From Bacillus albus (GTDB lineage Bacteria; Bacillota; Bacilli; Bacillales; Bacillaceae_G): a DNA stretch of 64,000 bases. The notes under the pieces were generated by a model. The model was not told where the DNA came from, searched no databases, and saw nothing but the letters and a program-made list of their open reading frames with translations. A program made the position numbers and the translations under genes. Below are positions 1-11,554 of this stretch, one piece after another (position 1 is the first letter of the stretch; each line of letters starts with the position of its first letter). The stretch is taken from NCBI RefSeq assembly GCF_001884185.1, contig NZ_MAOE01000125.1:62001-126000 (forward strand), given 5' to 3'.

Positions 1-153
1 GTTCGGAATTTCTACTCCTTGATCCTCATTTACAATTGCGATTGGCAAGTTTTTCGGCTGAGGTTGAACGGTTGGAAATAACGTTAATGAAAAAATAAAA
101 ACAACAAGTAGTGCAATAACTGGTGATAACAATAAAAGTTTATTTTTAAACAT
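1..153 (-). CDS. YhgE/Pip-family membrane protein, N-terminal fragment
   Basis: The gene runs off the left edge; only the first 51 codons are visible. The ATG is at 151-153 (complement), preceded by an AAGGGAGAG ribosome binding site. The protein starts with a short basic stretch and one hydrophobic segment (about residues 7-27), followed by PKNLPIAIVNEDQGVEIPN. That layout, with the 'IAIVNEDQG' motif just after the first membrane helix, is typical of YhgE/Pip (phage infection protein-like) multi-pass proteins related to ABC-2 permeases. It is divergent from a TetR regulator, the usual yhgD-yhgE type arrangement. The exact substrate is unknown. Confidence 0.75.
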   Translation of the reverse strand, partial: MFKNKLLLLSPVIALLVVFIFSLTLFPTVQPQPKNLPIAIVNEDQGVEIPN

Positions 154-190
154 TTTCTTTTCTCTCCCTTACATTTGATTTATAATAACC

Positions 191-204
191 AACAACGTGT
201 TGTT
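191..204. promoter_or_regulatory. Inverted repeat in the divergent yhgE/tetR promoter region
   Basis: AACAACGTGTTGTT has 6-bp arms (AACAAC/GTTGTT) around GT. It lies between the YhgE-like start and the TetR gene and could be a regulator site; binding is inference. Confidence 0.35.
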
Positions 205-263
205 TATTTATATTTTGAATTATATGTTCGAGTTGAACCTTATACAATAATCAAAAATCGTAA

Positions 264-285
264 ATGTGTCGGTTATAAGACACAT
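264..285. promoter_or_regulatory. Candidate TetR operator (inverted repeat)
   Basis: ATGTGTC (264-270) and GACACAT (279-285) form a perfect 7-bp inverted repeat with an 8-nt spacer, about 40 bp before the tetR start. Its size and position suit a TetR dimer operator for autoregulation and control of the divergent gene. Confidence 0.5.
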
Positions 286-324
286 CTTTGAAATGTGTTG
301 GCTAAAATGAAGGAGGGACATGCT

Positions 325-942
325 TTGCGTGATAGTAATTTAGATTTACGTGTTGTTCGTACGAAAACTGCCATACGAAATGCATTGGTGGAACTAATTG
401 AAGAAAAAGGTTTTGACGCCATTACAGTGAAAGATATTACAACGAAAGCAAACATTAATCGCGGTACTTTCTATGCGCATTATCAAGATAAATTTGATTT
501 AATGACGAAATGCCAAGAAGAAATTATGCATAAAATTTCCAGCATTGCCAAACAGAGATTTCCTGAAGTTATTGCTGATCTTGGTTCCAATCCTTCTCCA
601 ACAATGCCGTTTCTGCTTATCACTTCTATCCTTGAATTTCTAAATGAAAATAGTGATTTTATGAAAGCTGTATTAAGTCCAAAAGGAGATTTATCTTTCC
701 AAACAAAACTGAAAGATTTTATGTGGAAAACAATATTTGAAGATACGAATGGTGCTCTCATTAATAAGGAGAATTTACTTGTCCCAAGTCAATACTTAGC
801 TTCTTATATGGCATCTGCTCATATTGGTGTGATTCAGCAATGGTTAAATACCGGGCAAAAAGAAACACCAGAGGAAATTGCTCGTATTTTATCTACAATC
901 GCAGTTCATGGACCTTTTTATGCGGCTGGTTTAAAGAAATAA
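325..942 (+). CDS. TetR/AcrR family transcriptional regulator
   Basis: A 205-aa DNA-binding repressor. I place the start at the TTG at 325 because AGGAGGG (311-317) is 7 nt upstream; the upstream ATGs at 295, 307 and 320 overlap or precede this ribosome binding site. The N-terminal TetR helix-turn-helix is clear: RTKTAIRNALVELIEEKG, then FDAITVKDITTKANINRGTF and YAHYQDKFDLM. The C-terminal ligand and dimer domain is divergent. The gene is divergent from a YhgE/Pip-like membrane protein, so it resembles YhgD-type local repressors. The effector is unknown. Confidence 0.88.
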   Translation: MRDSNLDLRVVRTKTAIRNALVELIEEKGFDAITVKDITTKANINRGTFYAHYQDKFDLMTKCQEEIMHKISSIAKQRFPEVIADLGSNPSPTMPFLLITSILEFLNENSDFMKAVLSPKGDLSFQTKLKDFMWKTIFEDTNGALINKENLLVPSQYLASYMASAHIGVIQQWLNTGQKETPEEIARILSTIAVHGPFYAAGLKK

Positions 943-956
943 GTCAAGTATATATG

Positions 957-991
957 AAAAGATCATCCACTATAATAGCAGATGATCTTTT
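957..991. terminator. Bidirectional terminator between tetR and rph
   Basis: AAAAGATCATC (957-967) pairs perfectly with GATGATCTTTT (981-991). It separates two convergent genes and has A/T tracts on both sides. Confidence 0.8.
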
Positions 992-997
992 ATTTCA

Positions 998-3697
<2,700 letters not shown>

Positions 3698-3736
3698 TTA
3701 ACTTAGGAAGAGATAATTATTTTTATTTCTCCCTCT

Positions 3737-4033
3737 CTAATTCACTTCAATTACATCACCGAACTTAAACATTCTTTTATTATAAAAAGCAGTCATTACA
3801 TGTAATGGTTTTCTATCAACCTTTGTTATGTATTTGTTGTATAACTCCACATTATAATATTCGTATAAATCTTTTATTAAGTCATAAACTCGCCAAAAAA
3901 TAATAGAAACTACCACTTTACAATCAATATTTATTGTTTGCACTTTATATAAATTGCTATGTCTTCGCCTTAATTCTAGGACTAAATTATTGTTTTTATA
4001 ATCCCCCACTAATTCTTTTCTTAAATCCTTCAA
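3737..4033 (-). CDS. Hypothetical protein, doubtful start
   Basis: An open frame of 98 codons whose only good start is a TTG at 4033, with no recognisable ribosome binding site; an in-frame TGA lies four codons upstream. The translation is basic and aromatic-rich (KVVVSIIFWRVYDLIKDLYEYY) and I recognise no family. It may be the surviving C-terminal part of a longer gene, or a real gene with an unusual start. It sits alone between rph and a divergent MBL-fold gene. Confidence 0.35.
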   Translation of the reverse strand: MKDLRKELVGDYKNNNLVLELRRRHSNLYKVQTINIDCKVVVSIIFWRVYDLIKDLYEYYNVELYNKYITKVDRKPLHVMTAFYNKRMFKFGDVIEVN

Positions 4034-4095
4034 AATGGATTTTCAAAATTAGGGAACTATAATGTCGTATTAAAATATATTAAGGGGGAAAATAA

Positions 4096-4953
4096 GTGGA
4101 CAATGAAATGAATTATGGAAGTGATTACAAGTTTATTCCAGCAACTTCAATTGAAAGTGGTCATGGCATCGAAGTATTGCCTGATTTATTTTGTTACACG
4201 ATTCAAATCGTCAACATCTGTTTTGTTGGAAATCCCGAGCGCAATGATTTTGTTTTAGTTGATGCTGGAATGCCTAAATGCGCAAATGAAATTATCTCTG
4301 TCGCTAAGGATCGATTTGGTACAAATAGCCGCCCAAAAGCAATTATTTTAACTCACGGGCATTTTGATCATGTTGGTGGAATAATTGAACTCATCAAATA
4401 TTGGGATGTTCCAGTCTATGCCCATCAAATGGAGATACCGTTCCTGACTGGGCAACAAAGTTATCCTGAATCAGATCCAACAGTTGAAGGTGGTATGGTA
4501 GCGAAAATGTCCCCTGTGTTCCCTAACGAACCGATTGATTTAGGGAACAGCATAAAAGTACTTCCTACAGATGGAACTGTTCCCCATATGCCAGGGTTTA
4601 GATGGATTCATACACCAGGACACACTCCAGGTCATATTTCATTATTCCGAGAAAAAGACCGAACATTAATTGCTGGGGACGCTTTTGTTACGGTGAAGCA
4701 GGAATATCTATATAAGGTAATTACTCAGGAACAGGAAATAAGTGGACCACCTCGTTATTTAACAACAGACTGGAAAGCTGCTAAAGAATCAGTTATTAAA
4801 CTAGAGAATTTAAAGCCTCTAGCCGCTGTTACTGGACATGGGATACCGATGTCAGGTGAATTACTATCAGCCAGTCTCAAAACACTCGTTCAAGAATTTG
4901 ATAAAATTGCTGTACCCGAGTATGGAAAATATGTAGACAAAAAGAGAAATTAA
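4096..4953 (+). CDS. MBL-fold metallo-hydrolase
   Basis: A 285-aa metallo-beta-lactamase-fold protein. The start is a GTG at 4096, 6 nt after AAGGGGGA (4082-4089). The metal-binding motif HGHFDHVGG (around residue 94), the later TPGHTPGHIS histidine, the AGDAF aspartate and TGHGIP give the full two-metal ligand set. There is no signal peptide, so it is cytosolic and not a secreted beta-lactamase. Such proteins hydrolyse thioesters, lactones or phosphodiesters; the substrate cannot be told here. It is monocistronic, ending before a bidirectional terminator. The 185 bp after the stop hold no credible gene. Confidence 0.85.
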   Translation: MDNEMNYGSDYKFIPATSIESGHGIEVLPDLFCYTIQIVNICFVGNPERNDFVLVDAGMPKCANEIISVAKDRFGTNSRPKAIILTHGHFDHVGGIIELIKYWDVPVYAHQMEIPFLTGQQSYPESDPTVEGGMVAKMSPVFPNEPIDLGNSIKVLPTDGTVPHMPGFRWIHTPGHTPGHISLFREKDRTLIAGDAFVTVKQEYLYKVITQEQEISGPPRYLTTDWKAAKESVIKLENLKPLAAVTGHGIPMSGELLSASLKTLVQEFDKIAVPEYGKYVDKKRN

Positions 4954-5138
4954 ACAAAAAACTAAAATGTATCACAAAATCAAAACGTCAAAAGATATTA
5001 AAATATGTAAAAAAAGAATGACCTTAGACAACATCTCTATTTTAAGAATGGAACTATCCTTGTTGAATAAAACTCGATATTCCGCAAACACTACCTGTAG
5101 TGTAGCCTGCTTCTTACCCAGGTTGTACTTCTTACCAT

Positions 5139-5174
5139 AAAAAAGAGCAGTCATAAGAAATAACTGCTCTTTTT
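5139..5174. terminator. Bidirectional terminator
   Basis: AAAAAGAGCAGT and ACTGCTCTTTTT (ending 5174) form a 12-bp stem with an 11-nt loop and flanking A/T runs, between the convergent MBL hydrolase and CtaG-like genes. Confidence 0.8.
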
Positions 5175-5241
5175 ACTTTTAACATACTTTTTAAAATTTT
5201 GTTCATACCATACTTAATCCATAATACAGTTTAACTAAATT

Positions 5242-6075
5242 TCATTTCAAAGTTTTTAGTTTCAAAAAATCCGATACATCCCATGACCTTACTACATTAT
5301 TAACTTTTGTTCTCTGTCTGCTACCCCTAGACCATTTCAAACAAAGTATAAAAATTAGAACAATATCAATGAAATCCCCACCATAATACATCAGCACGCC
5401 CCCAATTTCAGCTTGTTCAGTAACTACACCAGCAGGCGGATGAGCATATATGTATTTTGATAATATCCCATGACTAGCTGATGCAATTATTAAAATCATT
5501 GATCGGTACATATAACTATACCTATGGGATATTGGATCAACATAAATCATTGATGTGGTAAACAGATATCCTGCAATAAAAACATGGAAATGTATGAACA
5601 AATGAAGAAGTATACTTTCGTGCATCATCGAGTATAAGCTAGTCGTATAGAGAATCCATAGTCCTCCTAAATTAAGCAAGGTTGCGATAATTGGATGAGT
5701 AAGAATTTGTAGAGGCCTACTCTTTAGTATCCTTGAAAGACGTCGTGCTGCTTTCACATTGAGCGTTCGTAAAAAAAGAGTCATTGGAGCGGCTAATGCT
5801 ATAAAAATTGGAGCAAGCATCCCAAGGAGTAAGTGCACAAGCATATGCACTGTGAAGTCATTATGAGCACGATGAGCTAAGGGCCCAACAACTGCTATTG
5901 CCACACAAATAAGTCCTAAAACCCAGAAGACACTTCGATATAACGGCCATCGTTTGTAATGGAGATTTGATAAAATCGTGGCTACTATATAAATTATTAA
6001 CATAATTAAAATGAATACGAATAGTAAAATATCCAGTGCATTCCATATTTCATGATGAAGGTGGTTATTGTTCAT
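5242..6075 (-). CDS. CtaG-like cytochrome c oxidase assembly membrane protein
   Basis: A 277-aa polytopic membrane protein of the Caa3_CtaG family, with about seven hydrophobic segments. Conserved features are the HMLVHLLLGMLAPIFIALAA segment, HxxxHFHVFIAGYLF, and SHGILSKYIYAHPP near the C-terminus. CtaG is needed for the caa3-type oxidase in Bacillus; this paralog is not next to cta genes, so its target is uncertain. Its start overlaps the end of the upstream DUF2243 gene by 11 bp, so the two are translationally linked. The DUF2243-CtaG pair is a recurring combination. Confidence 0.85.
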   Translation of the reverse strand: MNNNHLHHEIWNALDILLFVFILIMLIIYIVATILSNLHYKRWPLYRSVFWVLGLICVAIAVVGPLAHRAHNDFTVHMLVHLLLGMLAPIFIALAAPMTLFLRTLNVKAARRLSRILKSRPLQILTHPIIATLLNLGGLWILYTTSLYSMMHESILLHLFIHFHVFIAGYLFTTSMIYVDPISHRYSYMYRSMILIIASASHGILSKYIYAHPPAGVVTEQAEIGGVLMYYGGDFIDIVLIFILCLKWSRGSRQRTKVNNVVRSWDVSDFLKLKTLK

Positions 6076-6571
6076 TTAAGCTTTTACCTCTCAATAATCT
6101 TTCATCAGTTCTTGTCTGAAAAACTAGCAGAATGCCAATTAAGAGCATTACAGTCGCAATTATATTCCATATTACGTCGTAGATAAGAACATTCTCTACG
6201 TATCGAATCTGATGTATTTTCATTAGTTTGTGTTGAATTATACCGTCATATAATTGAAATCCACCACTACCAAGCATTAATCCGCTCCACCATCTTTTCA
6301 ACCAAAATGCATTTCTACGGCGAAGATCAGCAACCATAAACAAGGAACCAATCGTTGCGAACCAACTAAAAGCATGAAAAAGACCATCTGAAATGAGTCC
6401 AATATCTGTTGTAGATTTATCATAGAAATGGTGCCAATGCAGCAGTTGATGAAAAATAGTTTCATCTATAAAAGCTACTAACCCTAGCCCAAACAAGACA
6501 CCTGACCATAGATTACGGGTCAAATAAACAGAAGAGGTTACATAGCTTGTATTATCGGTTTTGGTAACCAT
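6065..6571 (-). CDS. DUF2243 membrane protein
   Basis: 168 aa with four predicted membrane segments. GLVAFIDETIFHQLLHWHHF near residues 29-48 and GGFQLYDGIIQHKLMKIHQI are characteristic DUF2243 motifs rich in histidine, suggesting metal or heme contacts. It is the first gene of a two-gene unit with the CtaG-like gene (11-bp overlap). The function is unknown; a role with CtaG in metal delivery to a membrane oxidase is inference. Confidence 0.85.
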   Translation of the reverse strand: MVTKTDNTSYVTSSVYLTRNLWSGVLFGLGLVAFIDETIFHQLLHWHHFYDKSTTDIGLISDGLFHAFSWFATIGSLFMVADLRRRNAFWLKRWWSGLMLGSGGFQLYDGIIQHKLMKIHQIRYVENVLIYDVIWNIIATVMLLIGILLVFQTRTDERLLRGKSLNEQ

Positions 6572-6745
6572 TAAATCCTATCCTTTCCACTAATGTATAT
6601 TCTTATTTTTCCCAAAAGAAAAACGTGCTAAACATACTTAGTGCCAAAGGAAAATAACATTCAACTAGATGTATTATATAAATACTTATTCTCAAGCGTA
6701 TTTAATATTTGATTAAAACTCACTAAAAAACTTGAAGAGGTTCAC

Positions 6746-6790
6746 CATTCTAAAATAGCGCTAGTATAATTTCTTTAATATTTTAGAATG
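6746..6790. repeat. Long hairpin in the 6572-6912 intergenic gap
   Basis: CATTCTAAAATA (6746-6757) and TATTTTAGAATG (6779-6790) form a perfect 12-bp stem with a 21-nt loop. A second, weaker repeat TATAGTTT/AAACTATA lies at 6840-6878 near the coat gene's 3' end and may act as its terminator. I see no coding potential in this 340-bp gap. Confidence 0.5.
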
Positions 6791-6912
6791 AATCTATATT
6801 TTTAGCATTTAATCAATTTATTAACAATGGAAATTACCATATAGTTTGAACTATTTGATCCTCTATAAATAAACTATAGTTTTTCTCTCATGATAATTTC
6901 CAAATCTCCATT

Positions 6913-7392
6913 TTAATATTGCATTTGTATTGCCTTTTGCACATTTTGAACATCATTTTTTAATAGTTGCTTTAAATCATAAGCTGGATAGTAACCACGT
7001 TCATACATAAAGTTAAAAACCTGTGCATGTAATTGTATGGCACCATTTATTTGACGGGTTAAAACTTCTCTAAGTCGCGGCGTTGCAGTTTCGGTAATCG
7101 CTATTGCATAATTTCGAACAGATGTCTTTGCTAATCCAAGTAAATCTCCAGCGTAAAATCCAGTGTCATCACGATGCTGCGATTGAAATCCAGGAGCATA
7201 AGGATAAAATTGTACTAACTCTTGTAGATTGTTTTGGATGGCATTTATAGCTTTAATATATAACGATTGAAGCGCTTGATCAGGTACATTCCTAACTGAT
7301 TTTTTTAATTTGATTAAACCGTTTGCTTGAAATGCTACTAATTCATGTAAATCCAATGTTTCATGCCATGCTAGCTGATTAGGATAAGACAT
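6913..7392 (-). CDS. CotF-like spore coat protein
   Basis: 159 aa of the Coat F family. [26 protein letters not shown] at the N-terminus and [34 protein letters not shown] near the C-terminus form the ferritin-like helical pattern typical of CotF-related proteins. It is expected in the spore coat of the mother cell; the sporulation promoter was not identified with confidence. AGGAACG-type ribosome binding sequence precedes the ATG at 7392. It is monocistronic. Confidence 0.85.
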   Translation of the reverse strand: MSYPNQLAWHETLDLHELVAFQANGLIKLKKSVRNVPDQALQSLYIKAINAIQNNLQELVQFYPYAPGFQSQHRDDTGFYAGDLLGLAKTSVRNYAIAITETATPRLREVLTRQINGAIQLHAQVFNFMYERGYYPAYDLKQLLKNDVQNVQKAIQMQY

Positions 7393-7533
7393 AGACGTTC
7401 CTCCTTAATATTCATTCATGCTACACTATGCAAAAAAATTCAAAAAGGGTACATGAATTCATTTCAATCTAATTCATGATTACTTTTCATCCTTCTATGT
7501 TAATCACAATAAAGTATCCTTAATTCCTCTTCC

Positions 7534-7629
7534 CTACTTTTTTATATCCTTAATTTTGATTTTCAAAATGACTTCCTCGCCTTTACAATCTATAAATTTA
7601 ATTTTTTCTTCCTTAAAAATCCCCATCAT
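7534..7629 (-). CDS. Candidate 31-aa small protein
   Basis: An ORF of 31 codons (MMGIFKEEKIKFIDCKGEEV then ILKIKIKDIKK) starts at the ATG at 7629, or at the adjacent ATG at 7626, with AAGAAGGG a few bases upstream. It is very lysine/glutamate/isoleucine-rich with one cysteine and looks like a compact beta-strand peptide. No family is recognised. It sits alone between the coat gene and the YqcI gene; the remaining 270 bp upstream (7630-7903) appear non-coding. Confidence 0.4.
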   Translation of the reverse strand: MMGIFKEEKIKFIDCKGEEVILKIKIKDIKK

Positions 7630-7903
7630 AATACATCCCTTCTTGTTTCGTTATAAACCATATTAGTTAGAAAATATAAATGTGAACATTGTACCTACAT
7701 ATTCCTTATATATTTTTCAAATTTTATAGCTACTTAAATTTATACGTTATTAAAGATCAACTATTAAAGTAACTACATTGAAGGGGATTCTTCATTAAAT
7801 CATTTTATTTTTATAGATTAAAAAATAATTATTCTAGCCGTGTTAGTCACCTATTCTCAAATAATTAATAGGTTATATATTATGACTTAGGAGGGATAAA
7901 AAG

Positions 7904-8662
7904 ATGGCTATACTTTATGATAAAGACTCTTTACAAAAAAATATTACTAACCTTCCACATTGGCAACAAGAAGCTTTCGGTTCTTTCCAATTAAAAATGA
8001 CAGATAAAAATAAACCTTTCCCTTGTATCCCAGCTCAACACGGCTTTACAGCAAATCACCTCAGGTACGGATTTATTGGTGATCCTAGAGATACAAATAC
8101 TAGCGAAGATTTTGCTGCATTACTTAAAGAATATACTGAATGTTCTAGAGACACAGGTCAATATGCCTCACTTATTGTTTTTATTCATACACCAATAGAT
8201 TTAATGCGAGAAACTACAGTTGAAGATTTTGAACATATGTATTGGTCTCTACTTAATACAACTAGTCGTTTGGACGAGATGGAGTGGCCTACGCACATTC
8301 CAAATGACCCTATGGAGAATACTTGGGAATTTTGCTTTCATAATGAATCATATTTCGTTTACTGCGCTACACCTGCCCATGTCAATAGACAAAGTAGACA
8401 TTTTTCATGTATGATGCTCGCTTTAACACCTAGATGGGTTTTACAGGGGATTATGAATTCTGAGAAACGCAGTAGAAAACTAAAAAACTTAATACGTCAA
8501 CGTCTAGCCACTTATGACAAAGCTCCTATCCATCCCTCTCTGAAAGATTATGGTGAAAAAGATAATTATGAATGGCAGCAATATTTTTTACGTGACGATG
8601 AAACCATCCCATCCAAGTGTCCATTTTCTCGAATCATAAAATACTTTCATAAAAATAAGTAA
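7904..8662 (+). CDS. YqcI/YcgG family protein
   Basis: 252 aa of the YqcI/YcgG family. Recognisable parts are FPCIPAQHGFTANHLRYGF near residues 39-57, YFVYCATPAHVNRQSRHF in the middle, and a C-terminal acidic and aromatic stretch. AGGAGGGAT lies 8 nt before the ATG. There is no signal peptide or membrane segment, so it is cytosolic. The family's biochemical role is unknown; some members sit beside halogenated-compound or toxin genes, but nothing here supports a specific role. Confidence 0.85.
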   Translation: MAILYDKDSLQKNITNLPHWQQEAFGSFQLKMTDKNKPFPCIPAQHGFTANHLRYGFIGDPRDTNTSEDFAALLKEYTECSRDTGQYASLIVFIHTPIDLMRETTVEDFEHMYWSLLNTTSRLDEMEWPTHIPNDPMENTWEFCFHNESYFVYCATPAHVNRQSRHFSCMMLALTPRWVLQGIMNSEKRSRKLKNLIRQRLATYDKAPIHPSLKDYGEKDNYEWQQYFLRDDETIPSKCPFSRIIKYFHKNK

Positions 8663-8753
8663 TTCACTCCGTTTTTTATTATTTAGTTGTACAAACTTTA
8701 ACCACTGAATAGATTTAATATAGATCAAATTTAGTGGGAGGAGCATATTATAC

Positions 8754-9380
8754 GTGGGCATATTTTTAAGCTATGTTTTCTTAGGTTTATCATTATCTGC
8801 TCCAATGGGACCTATAAATGCTGCGCAGCTAGAAAAAGGTATTAGGAGTGGTTTTTTTCACGCTTGGATCCTTGGCATAGGAGCCCTACTTGCAGATGTT
8901 ATCTACATGGCACTTATTTATTTAGGTGTAATTCATTTCCTCGAAAAAGATATTATCAAACTTTTCTTATGGTCTTTCGGCGCTTTTGTTTTAATCTATA
9001 CAGGTATTGAAAGTTTAAAAAATGCGAATCAAATTAACATTAGTAATACGAGAAATGATGATTCAATTATTAAAAGCTTTTTTTCTGGTTTTTTTATGTC
9101 TTTATCGAATCCATTAACAATTCTATTTTGGCTTGGAATTTTCGGCTCTATATTAGCAAAAGCCGCTTCTTCCTATAATAAAGAGCAGCTTTTGTTATAT
9201 AGCTTTGGTACTATTTTAGGTATTTTTATTTGGGATATTACGATGGCAAGTACTTCTAGTATATTTCGTAAAATTTTAAATACGCGTATATTGTCTCTTA
9301 TAACAGTAATATCTGGAATATCACTTATTATTTATGGATTATATTTTGGTTTTCAAACTTACCAAATCATTTTTCAATAG
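8754..9380 (+). CDS. LysE-family amino acid exporter
   Basis: 208 aa with six hydrophobic segments. The N-terminal signature FLGLSLSAPMGPINAAQLEKG and the central SLSNPLTILFWLGIFG are hallmarks of LysE/RhtB translocators. The start is a GTG at 8754, 10 nt after GGGAGGAG (8736-8743). Such proteins export amino acids driven by proton motive force; the substrate is not predictable. It is transcribed with the same orientation as the YqcI gene 90 bp upstream and converges on an amino acid permease. Confidence 0.85.
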   Translation: MGIFLSYVFLGLSLSAPMGPINAAQLEKGIRSGFFHAWILGIGALLADVIYMALIYLGVIHFLEKDIIKLFLWSFGAFVLIYTGIESLKNANQINISNTRNDDSIIKSFFSGFFMSLSNPLTILFWLGIFGSILAKAASSYNKEQLLLYSFGTILGIFIWDITMASTSSIFRKILNTRILSLITVISGISLIIYGLYFGFQTYQIIFQ

Positions 9381-9432
9381 CTTCTATTATTTAGTTTTCA
9401 CATACTATTCATGTTGTGTAAAGATAGATTCT

Positions 9433-10776
9433 TCATATAGCTGTATTTCTTTTTCTTGAGACAAAATGAACAATTATAGTAACAATAATAACTATTCCTA
9501 AAAACAACAAGCTCACTAAGAAACCAAAACGCGTTGTTTTTTGCAATAATGTTCCACTAACAGCTAGTGCAATCATTATAAGACCAATAATACTTTTTAT
9601 CTGCATCCAACCTTTTGGATTCATTAATCTCCAAAACGAAAGAAGAATGAGACTCCATGTATATAACAACATTAATCCAGCTGCAGTTGTTACATATTCA
9701 TATATATTTTTGGGCAGTAATAAAGCACTAAGGATAGAAGCACCAAGTCCCATTATGATAAGAATTAGAGCTGGAAAAGAGATGTTTTTTTTGTTTTTTT
9801 TAGCAAACATTGCAGGTGCATCACCTTCTTCAGCTAAGTTCATTAATACACTTGTCACTGCAAATAATGAACCAACTAATGTTGAAAAACCCGCTAATAT
9901 TAACACTACATTTAAAATAAATGGCACATACGTCAAATTATAGTCTTGTAAAGCTATTACAAAAGGGCTTTCTTTCGTATTAAACTGATTTAACGGAACC
10001 ATCATAATTGCCAACCCTAAAGAGACTACGTAAATAACAGTTAAAACTAGTAACATTGCTCTGCCTGATTTTTGTGCATCTTTAGGGTCTTTTAATCTTA
10101 TTGTCATTAGTCCCATAATTTCGATTCCCCCAAATGCATAAAATGCATAAATAAGAGAGGACCAAGTACCTTTTAATCCATTTGGAAACCAGTCTTTAAA
10201 ATCCCGCGGAATTTGGGCTTTATATAAACCACCCTTTATAACTCCTAAAATAACCAAAATAGCAATCACGATGAATCCTATAATAGCCGCAATTTTTATA
10301 ATAGCCATCCATTTTTCTAGGCGTTCAAATATCTTTACCCCTATAAAAATAATTAATATAGCTGCTACTCCGTATATAGCAGCAAATATCCATAATGGTA
10401 TTTTAGGAAACCAGTAGCGTGAAAAGATTCCTAACGCACTTAACTGGCTGCCCATAATAAGCAGTTCAGAACACCAGTATGTCCATCCATGACTAAAACC
10501 TGCCCAATTTCCAAAAGCTTTTTTTGAGTATATGCGAAAAGATCCTTTTTGTGGATCTTCTACAGCCATTTTTGCCAATGCTTCAAATACAATATAAGTA
10601 GTAAATCCAGTTAAAATAAGAATAAGAATAATTGACGAACCACCTATTTTAATTCCTATACTGGATCCTAAAAAGAAGCCGGTTCCTATCGTACAACCAA
10701 TCCCAATAAGTGAGAGCTGCCACCATTTTAAATCTTTTTTTTCTTTCGTTTCGTTCTTAACATCATGACAGGTCAT
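9433..10776 (-). CDS. APC-family amino acid permease
   Basis: A 447-aa transporter with about 12 membrane segments. WWQLSLIGIGCTIGTGFFLGSS is the helix-1 substrate-binding signature of the amino acid/polyamine/organocation family, and IYAFYAFGGIEIMGL is the helix-6 counterpart. It resembles the Bacillus YbxG/YcgH-type permeases; the substrate is not assignable. AGGAGAG precedes the ATG, and a 50-codon ORF ends only 14 bp upstream, so the two probably share a transcript. Confidence 0.88.
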   Translation of the reverse strand: MTCHDVKNETKEKKDLKWWQLSLIGIGCTIGTGFFLGSSIGIKIGGSSIILILILTGFTTYIVFEALAKMAVEDPQKGSFRIYSKKAFGNWAGFSHGWTYWCSELLIMGSQLSALGIFSRYWFPKIPLWIFAAIYGVAAILIIFIGVKIFERLEKWMAIIKIAAIIGFIVIAILVILGVIKGGLYKAQIPRDFKDWFPNGLKGTWSSLIYAFYAFGGIEIMGLMTIRLKDPKDAQKSGRAMLLVLTVIYVVSLGLAIMMVPLNQFNTKESPFVIALQDYNLTYVPFILNVVLILAGFSTLVGSLFAVTSVLMNLAEEGDAPAMFAKKNKKNISFPALILIIMGLGASILSALLLPKNIYEYVTTAAGLMLLYTWSLILLSFWRLMNPKGWMQIKSIIGLIMIALAVSGTLLQKTTRFGFLVSLLFLGIVIIVTIIVHFVSRKRNTAI

Positions 10777-10790
10777 ATTAAGACTCTCCT

Positions 10791-10943
10791 TTATTCATTT
10801 TGAGAACGCCCCTCATGATCACTTAAATACTTCTCGGCAAGCTTTTCAATAACATCAGTGACATTATGAGCCTTTATTTTATGGTTTGCTACTCTTTCAC
10901 TTCCTACAGAAATCTCAACTGTAAATAACGCTTCATATTTCAT
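10791..10943 (-). CDS. 50-aa conserved-looking small protein upstream of permease
   Basis: An ORF of 50 codons starting MKYEALFTVEISVGSERVAN and ending YLSDHEGRSQNE. AAAGGGGC lies 8 nt before the ATG at 10943. The pattern of a beta hairpin (YEALFTVEISVGSE), then an amphipathic helix (VTDVIEKLAEKYL), looks like a small folded protein rather than random frame. Its stop lies 14 bp before the permease start, suggesting co-transcription. No function is known; a regulatory partner of the permease would be speculation. Confidence 0.65.
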   Translation of the reverse strand: MKYEALFTVEISVGSERVANHKIKAHNVTDVIEKLAEKYLSDHEGRSQNE

Positions 10944-11106
10944 TTTTTCTGCCCCTTTCGCATCAAATATAACCTCTCATCTTTTATCCTTTTATTTCAC
11001 AAAAATTCATTATGTATGTAAAACCTCGAGAGTCTAAAAGTTAAACAAATAAAGTCGAAAAAAATTGTAACGCTACTAAGCTTATTTATAAAAAATGTAT
11101 GAGAAA

Positions 11107-11127
11107 GGAGAGACGGCATGCCTCTCC
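11107..11127 (-). terminator. Terminator of the first SASP gene
   Basis: On the minus strand GGAGAG and CTCTCC form a short stem followed by TTTCTC and later a T-rich run, 25 bp after the ssp stop. Confidence 0.5.
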
Positions 11128-11151
11128 TCTATATCCATTTCATATATAAAA

Positions 11152-11364
11152 TTAACGAGTAACGCCACCGCCAAGTTGTTGCTCAGCTAATGATACAAGA
11201 CGTTTCGTAATTTCACCACCAACAGATCCGTTTGCACGAGCTGTTGCATCTGCACCAAGTTGTACGCCAAATTCTTGAGCAATTTCATATTTCATTTGAT
11301 CAAGAGCTTGTTCAGCGCCACGTACTAATAATTGGTTGCTGCTTCCACTGTTATTGTTTGACAT
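11152..11364 (-). CDS. Alpha/beta-type small acid-soluble spore protein
   Basis: A 70-aa SASP that saturates forespore DNA and protects it from UV and heat. I start it at the ATG at 11364 because AAGGAGGTGA abuts the upstream ATG at 11370 too closely. The family core is intact: [16 protein letters not shown] contains the germination protease cleavage region, and [12 protein letters not shown] is the second conserved block. A CATATTA element at 11388-11394 (complement) is a candidate sigma-G -10 and is shared with the second ssp gene at 13173. Confidence 0.93.
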   Translation of the reverse strand: MSNNNSGSSNQLLVRGAEQALDQMKYEIAQEFGVQLGADATARANGSVGGEITKRLVSLAEQQLGGGVTR

Positions 11365-11554
11365 ATTCATTCACCTCCTTCTTTCTTTAATATGTTAAAT
11401 TACATGCTAAAATATATAGCTAATTAATTGGTAATTACGACCGTGAATTCAAAGGTATAGTTGATCCTCTTTAAACCAAAAATAATCATGTATAGGAGAA
11501 CGAAATACACCTTACGTGCCATGGGATATCATAAATAGGCCTCCATTACAACAT

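Noticed and set aside
4972-5154. 60-codon minus-strand frame
   Set aside because: No ribosome binding site, overlaps a bidirectional terminator, and has no recognisable family.
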